NCBI RefSeq assembly: GCF_027924565.1
Contig: NZ_AP027041.1
Span: 558,001-622,000 of the forward strand
DNA from: Lysobacter auxotrophicus
GTDB lineage: Bacteria > Pseudomonadota > Gammaproteobacteria > Xanthomonadales > Xanthomonadaceae
Direction of reading: 5' to 3'
Length of the DNA: 64,000 bases
The translations under genes and the position numbers were made by a program. The notes beneath the pieces are model-generated. The model was not told the DNA's origin and searched no databases. It saw only the letters and a list, made by a program, of their open reading frames with translations. This document shows, one piece after another, positions 60,878 to 64,000 of the stretch; positions within the stretch are counted from its first letter, which is position 1, and every line of letters begins with the position of its first letter.

Positions 60878-62289
60878 AGGCGGTACGCCTTCTTCGGCAG
60901 GCGATACGCAAGGTCGATCGCGACCTCGACGGCTTCGTCCTCGTCCACGCGGTGTTCGGCGACGAGCTTGCCGAGGAACGCGCAGTCGATGCGCCGCGCG
61001 ACGTCGTGGCGCGCGGGAATCGACAGGAACGCGCGCGTGTCGTCGTTGAAGCCGATGGTGTTGTAGAAACCGCCGCTGGCCAGCGTCTGCTCGCGGAAGC
61101 GCCACATGCCTTCGGGCGCATCGTGGAACCACCACGCCGGGCCGAGGAACAACGTCGGGTAGTGGCCGGCGAGCGGCGCGAGTTCGCGGCTGTAGGTGCT
61201 CTCGTCCAGCGTGAACAGGATGACGTTGAGGCGCGGATCGTTGCCGAAGCGGTCCAGCAGCGGCTTGAGCGCGTGCACGTACTCGGTGCGCAGCGGGATG
61301 TCGGCGCCCTTGTCGCGGCCGTAGCGATCGAACAGCCCCGCGTTGTGGTTGCGGAAGCAGCCCGGATGGATCTGCATGACCAGGTCGTCGTCCAGGCTCA
61401 TCGCCGCCATCTCGGTGAGGATCTGCGCTCGGAACAGCTCCGCCTGCGCCGGTGTGGCCGCGCCGCGCACGACGACGTCGAACAGCTTGCGGGCCTCGTC
61501 CGGCGGCAGGTTCGCGGTCGCGGCGGACGGATGGCCGTGATCGGTCGACGTCGCGCCCATGCGCTTGAAGAAATCGCGCCGCTGGCGATGCGCGCGCAGG
61601 TAGCCGTCCCAGGTGTATACGTTCTCGCCGGTGAGCTCGCCGAAGCGCTCCAGCGCGGACGGGAACTGCTCGTGCTCGGGATCGACCACCGGATCGGGCC
61701 GGTACGCGGTGATGACGCGGCCCTTCCAGCCGCTGCCCTGGATCGCCTGGTGGTGTTCGAGCGTTTCCAGCGGCGACTCGGTGGTCGCGATCACCTCGAT
61801 GTTGAAGCGCTCGAACAACGCGCGCGGCGTGCACGGCGGCGTCTGCAGCGCATCGGTGATGCGGTCGTAGTAATCGTCCGCGGTGCGCTCGTCCAGGCGC
61901 TCGCGCAGGCCGAACACCTCGTAAAAGACGTGGTTCAGCCACATCGACGAGGGCGTGCCGCGGAACAGGTGGAAATTGCGCGCGAACACGCGCCACGCCG
62001 CACGCGGATCGACCTGCGCACGCGAGCCGTCGGCGCGCGGGATGCCAAGTTCATCCAGCGACACGCCCTGGCTGTACAGCATGCGGAACACGTAGTGGTC
62101 CGGCACCAGCAGCAGTTCGGTGGCATTGGCGAACGGCGCGTTCGTGGCGAACCACGCCGGGTCGGTGTGACCGTGCGGGCTCACGATCGGCAGCGCGGCG
62201 ACTTCGCGATACAGGCGGCGCGCGATGTCGCGCGTGGCCGGATCGCTCGGGAAAAGGCGGTCTTCGTGCAGGTGCAGGGGCGTGGTCAT
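60874..62289 (-). CDS. uxaC: Glucuronate isomerase
   Basis: A 471-residue cytosolic isomerase of the amidohydrolase fold that converts D-glucuronate to D-fructuronate. Landmarks are the N-terminal metal motif IVSPHGHTDPAWF (HxH), the segment FNIEVIATTESPLETLEHHQ, VMQIHPGCFRNHN, GPAWWFHDAPEGMWRFREQT and GFNDDTRAFLSIPARHD. Its length is typical (about 470). It overlaps the GH2 gene by GTGA and lies 78 bases after the GH115 gene, so glucuronate release and metabolism are encoded together. The gap carries a family 2 repeat fragment. Confidence 0.95.
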   Translation of the reverse strand: MTTPLHLHEDRLFPSDPATRDIARRLYREVAALPIVSPHGHTDPAWFATNAPFANATELLLVPDHYVFRMLYSQGVSLDELGIPRADGSRAQVDPRAAWRVFARNFHLFRGTPSSMWLNHVFYEVFGLRERLDERTADDYYDRITDALQTPPCTPRALFERFNIEVIATTESPLETLEHHQAIQGSGWKGRVITAYRPDPVVDPEHEQFPSALERFGELTGENVYTWDGYLRAHRQRRDFFKRMGATSTDHGHPSAATANLPPDEARKLFDVVVRGAATPAQAELFRAQILTEMAAMSLDDDLVMQIHPGCFRNHNAGLFDRYGRDKGADIPLRTEYVHALKPLLDRFGNDPRLNVILFTLDESTYSRELAPLAGHYPTLFLGPAWWFHDAPEGMWRFREQTLASGGFYNTIGFNDDTRAFLSIPARHDVARRIDCAFLGKLVAEHRVDEDEAVEVAIDLAYRLPKKAYRL

Positions 62290-62322
62290 GGCGGGAAGCT
62301 CAAGGCAGGTGGTGCGGATGTT

Positions 62323-62347
62323 GGTTCCCGCCGACGCGGGAATCCGG
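62323..62347. repeat. Family 2 repeat fragment between GH115 and uxaC genes
   Basis: GGTTCCCGCCGACGCGGGAA followed by TCCGG is a family 2 palindrome variant inside the 78-base intergenic gap. Confidence 0.7.
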
Positions 62348-62367
62348 CATGCATTGCGGCGTCGTGC

Positions 62368-64000
62368 TCACAGTCGCGGGCTCTCGGGCGCGCCGAGGTA
62401 GCTGGTGCGTGCGCCATCGCGCGCGATCTCCACGCGTTGCAGCACGACGCCGGGGTCGACGCGCCAGATGCGCAGCGTGCGATTGCCCGCTGCCGCGCGA
62501 TGGCGCGACGTGCCGACGTACACACTGTCGCTCACCGCGCGTGTCCAAGCGTTGAAATCCGGATGATCGGGCGTCGGGTCGGACTTCACGGTGACGATCG
62601 TTGGCACCTCGCCGTCGATCGACACCGCGTAGCGGAGGCCGCCGCGATGCTGGAAATCCAGGGTCGGCGACATCACCACGCGCACGTCGAACGCGCCGTC
62701 GCGCGTCAGGTGGATGGGGTATTCGAGCCAGGCGCCGCGCTCGTCGAGGCGGCCTTCCGGCGCCGTCACCGGGAACGAGGCGACGCCCGACAGCGTGCGG
62801 CCGAGGTTGGGAATCGTGCGCCATTCGACCGGGCCGTTCGCCACCGCGCGTGCGTGGTGCGCCGCTTCGATCGCGATGCTGCCGTCGGTCTCGATGAATC
62901 CGCGCGCGTGGGCGACATCGACGCGCGCATCGATCGGAACGTCGACCACCACGCGCGTGCCGTCGTCGCCGCGCAGCGTGACGCGGCCGTTGCGTGCGTT
63001 CGCGGGCACGTGGTCCCAGTCGACATCAACCTGCACGGCGCGTTCGTCGGTCACCTCGCCGCGGGCGGGCGACACGCGCAGCCACGGTTGCGATGCAGCC
63101 GCCTCGAAGCGGAACGGCCCGGCGCCGCGATTGAACAGCGTGATGGTGCGCGAGCGGGCGGCGAGGGCATCCAGCGGCGGCAGCACGGCGGTGGACTTCG
63201 CGCCCGGCCACGCGGCGGTGTCGCCTTCGATCGCCACGCCCATCGATGCGCCGGGTTTAGGCACCACGCGTTCGAGCGCCGGCATGAGGTTGCGTTCCGG
63301 CTGCTGCCAGCTCGTGTAGCCGATGCGCGGCTGCGACATCATGTGGATCCACTTGCCGCCGGCGATGTCCTGTTCGTACACGCGCGCGAGTTCGGCATCG
63401 CGTTCGAACAGCGAGCGGGCGAGGTCGCCCTGCGCGTTCGCCGATGCGCGGCCCTGCTTTGCGTACAGGCGATTGCGCCCGGTGGCGACGTACATCGCGG
63501 TGAGGTTCGCGCTCGCCGTGATCGGGTATTCGACCAGCTGGTAGTACGCGTCGCGGTACTGCGGGCCGAGCGCGGCGCCGACGACGCGCGCGCGTTCGAC
63601 CAGCGCGTTCCATTCGCCGAGCACGCGATCGGCCTCGGCGTCGTTCACCAGGCTGAAGGTGTCCGGCGACAGCAACTCGGGTTTACGGCGCGCGTTGTAC
63701 TGCGTGTAGCGCGTGAGCAGCTCGCCGATCTCCCGCGCGTGCTGCGCGCCGAACTGTTCGGCGGCCCACCGCGCGGGATAGCGCTGCAGTTCGTCGATGC
63801 CGAAGGTTTCCGGCTTCCACGCATGGTCGAGGAAGAACGAGATCGGGAACTCCATCGGCTTGAGGTCGCCGACGTTGACGATCCACAGCTGCCGCGCGCC
63901 GTATTCGTACGCGAGGTGCATCTGCTCCCACGTGCGCTCGATCTGCGTCGTGTTGAGCCATTTGTAGTTGCGCGGGCCGCCGACGTAATCGAAGTGGTAA
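62368..64000 (-). CDS. GH115 xylan alpha-1,2-glucuronidase, C-terminal part (cut by window edge)
   Basis: The last 543 residues of a GH115 enzyme that removes (4-O-methyl-)glucuronic acid from internal xylose units of polymeric xylan. The frame is open to the window end, starting YHFDYVGGPRNYKWLNTTQI. Family pieces are QLWIVNVGDLKPMEFPISFF, AWKPETFGIDELQRY, RRKPELLSPDTFSLVN, AYYQLVEYPITASANLTAMY and GGKWIHMMSQPRIGYTSWQQ. The C-terminal Ig-like and GH115_C beta-sandwich region follows (from about residue 280 of the visible part, with FRFEAAASQPWLRVSPARGE). Full members are about 850-1000 residues, so roughly the N-terminal half is missing. It complements the GH67 enzyme encoded in the same locus. 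Confidence 0.93.
   Translation of the reverse strand, partial: YHFDYVGGPRNYKWLNTTQIERTWEQMHLAYEYGARQLWIVNVGDLKPMEFPISFFLDHAWKPETFGIDELQRYPARWAAEQFGAQHAREIGELLTRYTQYNARRKPELLSPDTFSLVNDAEADRVLGEWNALVERARVVGAALGPQYRDAYYQLVEYPITASANLTAMYVATGRNRLYAKQGRASANAQGDLARSLFERDAELARVYEQDIAGGKWIHMMSQPRIGYTSWQQPERNLMPALERVVPKPGASMGVAIEGDTAAWPGAKSTAVLPPLDALAARSRTITLFNRGAGPFRFEAAASQPWLRVSPARGEVTDERAVQVDVDWDHVPANARNGRVTLRGDDGTRVVVDVPIDARVDVAHARGFIETDGSIAIEAAHHARAVANGPVEWRTIPNLGRTLSGVASFPVTAPEGRLDERGAWLEYPIHLTRDGAFDVRVVMSPTLDFQHRGGLRYAVSIDGEVPTIVTVKSDPTPDHPDFNAWTRAVSDSVYVGTSRHRAAAGNRTLRIWRVDPGVVLQRVEIARDGARTSYLGAPESPRL

Noticed and set aside
60878-61996. N-terminal extension of the GH2 frame to 1286 codons
   Set aside because: The extra 373 codons overlap uxaC in another frame and have no recognisable protein features. 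The GTG at 60877 with its signal peptide and GTGA overlap explains the start.

Overview
The window is GC-rich DNA (well above 60% by eye) from a gammaproteobacterium of the Xanthomonadaceae, most likely Lysobacter-like. This rests on four things: the order mrdA-rodA-mltB-rlpA-dacC-ybeD-lipB-lipA, the split class II ribonucleotide reductase (nrdJa/nrdJb), dispersed REP-type palindromes with a RAYT transposase, and a Xanthomonas-style xylan locus with a LacI regulator and a xyl-box. I saw no tRNA, rRNA, CRISPR array or prophage.

Layout. 1-8.1 kb: cell elongation and peptidoglycan genes (PBP2, RodA, MltB, RlpA, PBP5/6), then lipoate synthesis (ybeD, lipB, lipA). 8.4-15 kb: Prc protease, an AraC/O6-methylguanine methyltransferase fusion, an Lrp regulator divergent from an EamA exporter, RarD and a DinB protein. 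15.2-20 kb (minus): a MacAB-like exporter of adaptor, ATPase and two permeases. 20.5-27 kb (minus): an M17 aminopeptidase, a HAD phosphatase, an AI-2E-type permease, a YqjD/YqjE-like trio and a DegQ-type protease. 27.3-31.5 kb: nrdJa and nrdJb with a histone H1-like gene between them, a good sigma70 promoter and NrdR-type boxes. 31.5-34 kb: an accessory patch of lower GC with a PIN_8 nuclease, a broken gene fragment, REP palindromes and a RAYT. 34-38 kb: small proteins, a candidate two-state structured RNA, a cupin and an NlpD-like lipoprotein.

37.8-64 kb is a glucuronoxylan utilisation locus. GH10, GH43, GH3, GH67, GH115, GH2 and an acetylesterase dismantle decorated xylan. XylE imports xylose and XylA/XylB convert it to xylulose 5-phosphate. 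Glucuronate released by GH67/GH115 passes through UxaC, UxuB and ManD to 2-keto-3-deoxygluconate. A LacI-type regulator (probably XylR) lies inside the locus, and near-perfect xyl-box palindromes precede xylB. Many genes overlap by ATGA or GTGA, which indicates tight operons.

The most unusual signals are the RNA element before the small gene at 34281, the nrdJa-H1-nrdJb arrangement with its shared box motif and A9 tract, and the PIN_8/broken-gene/RAYT patch. All assignments come from reading the sequence; no database search was run.
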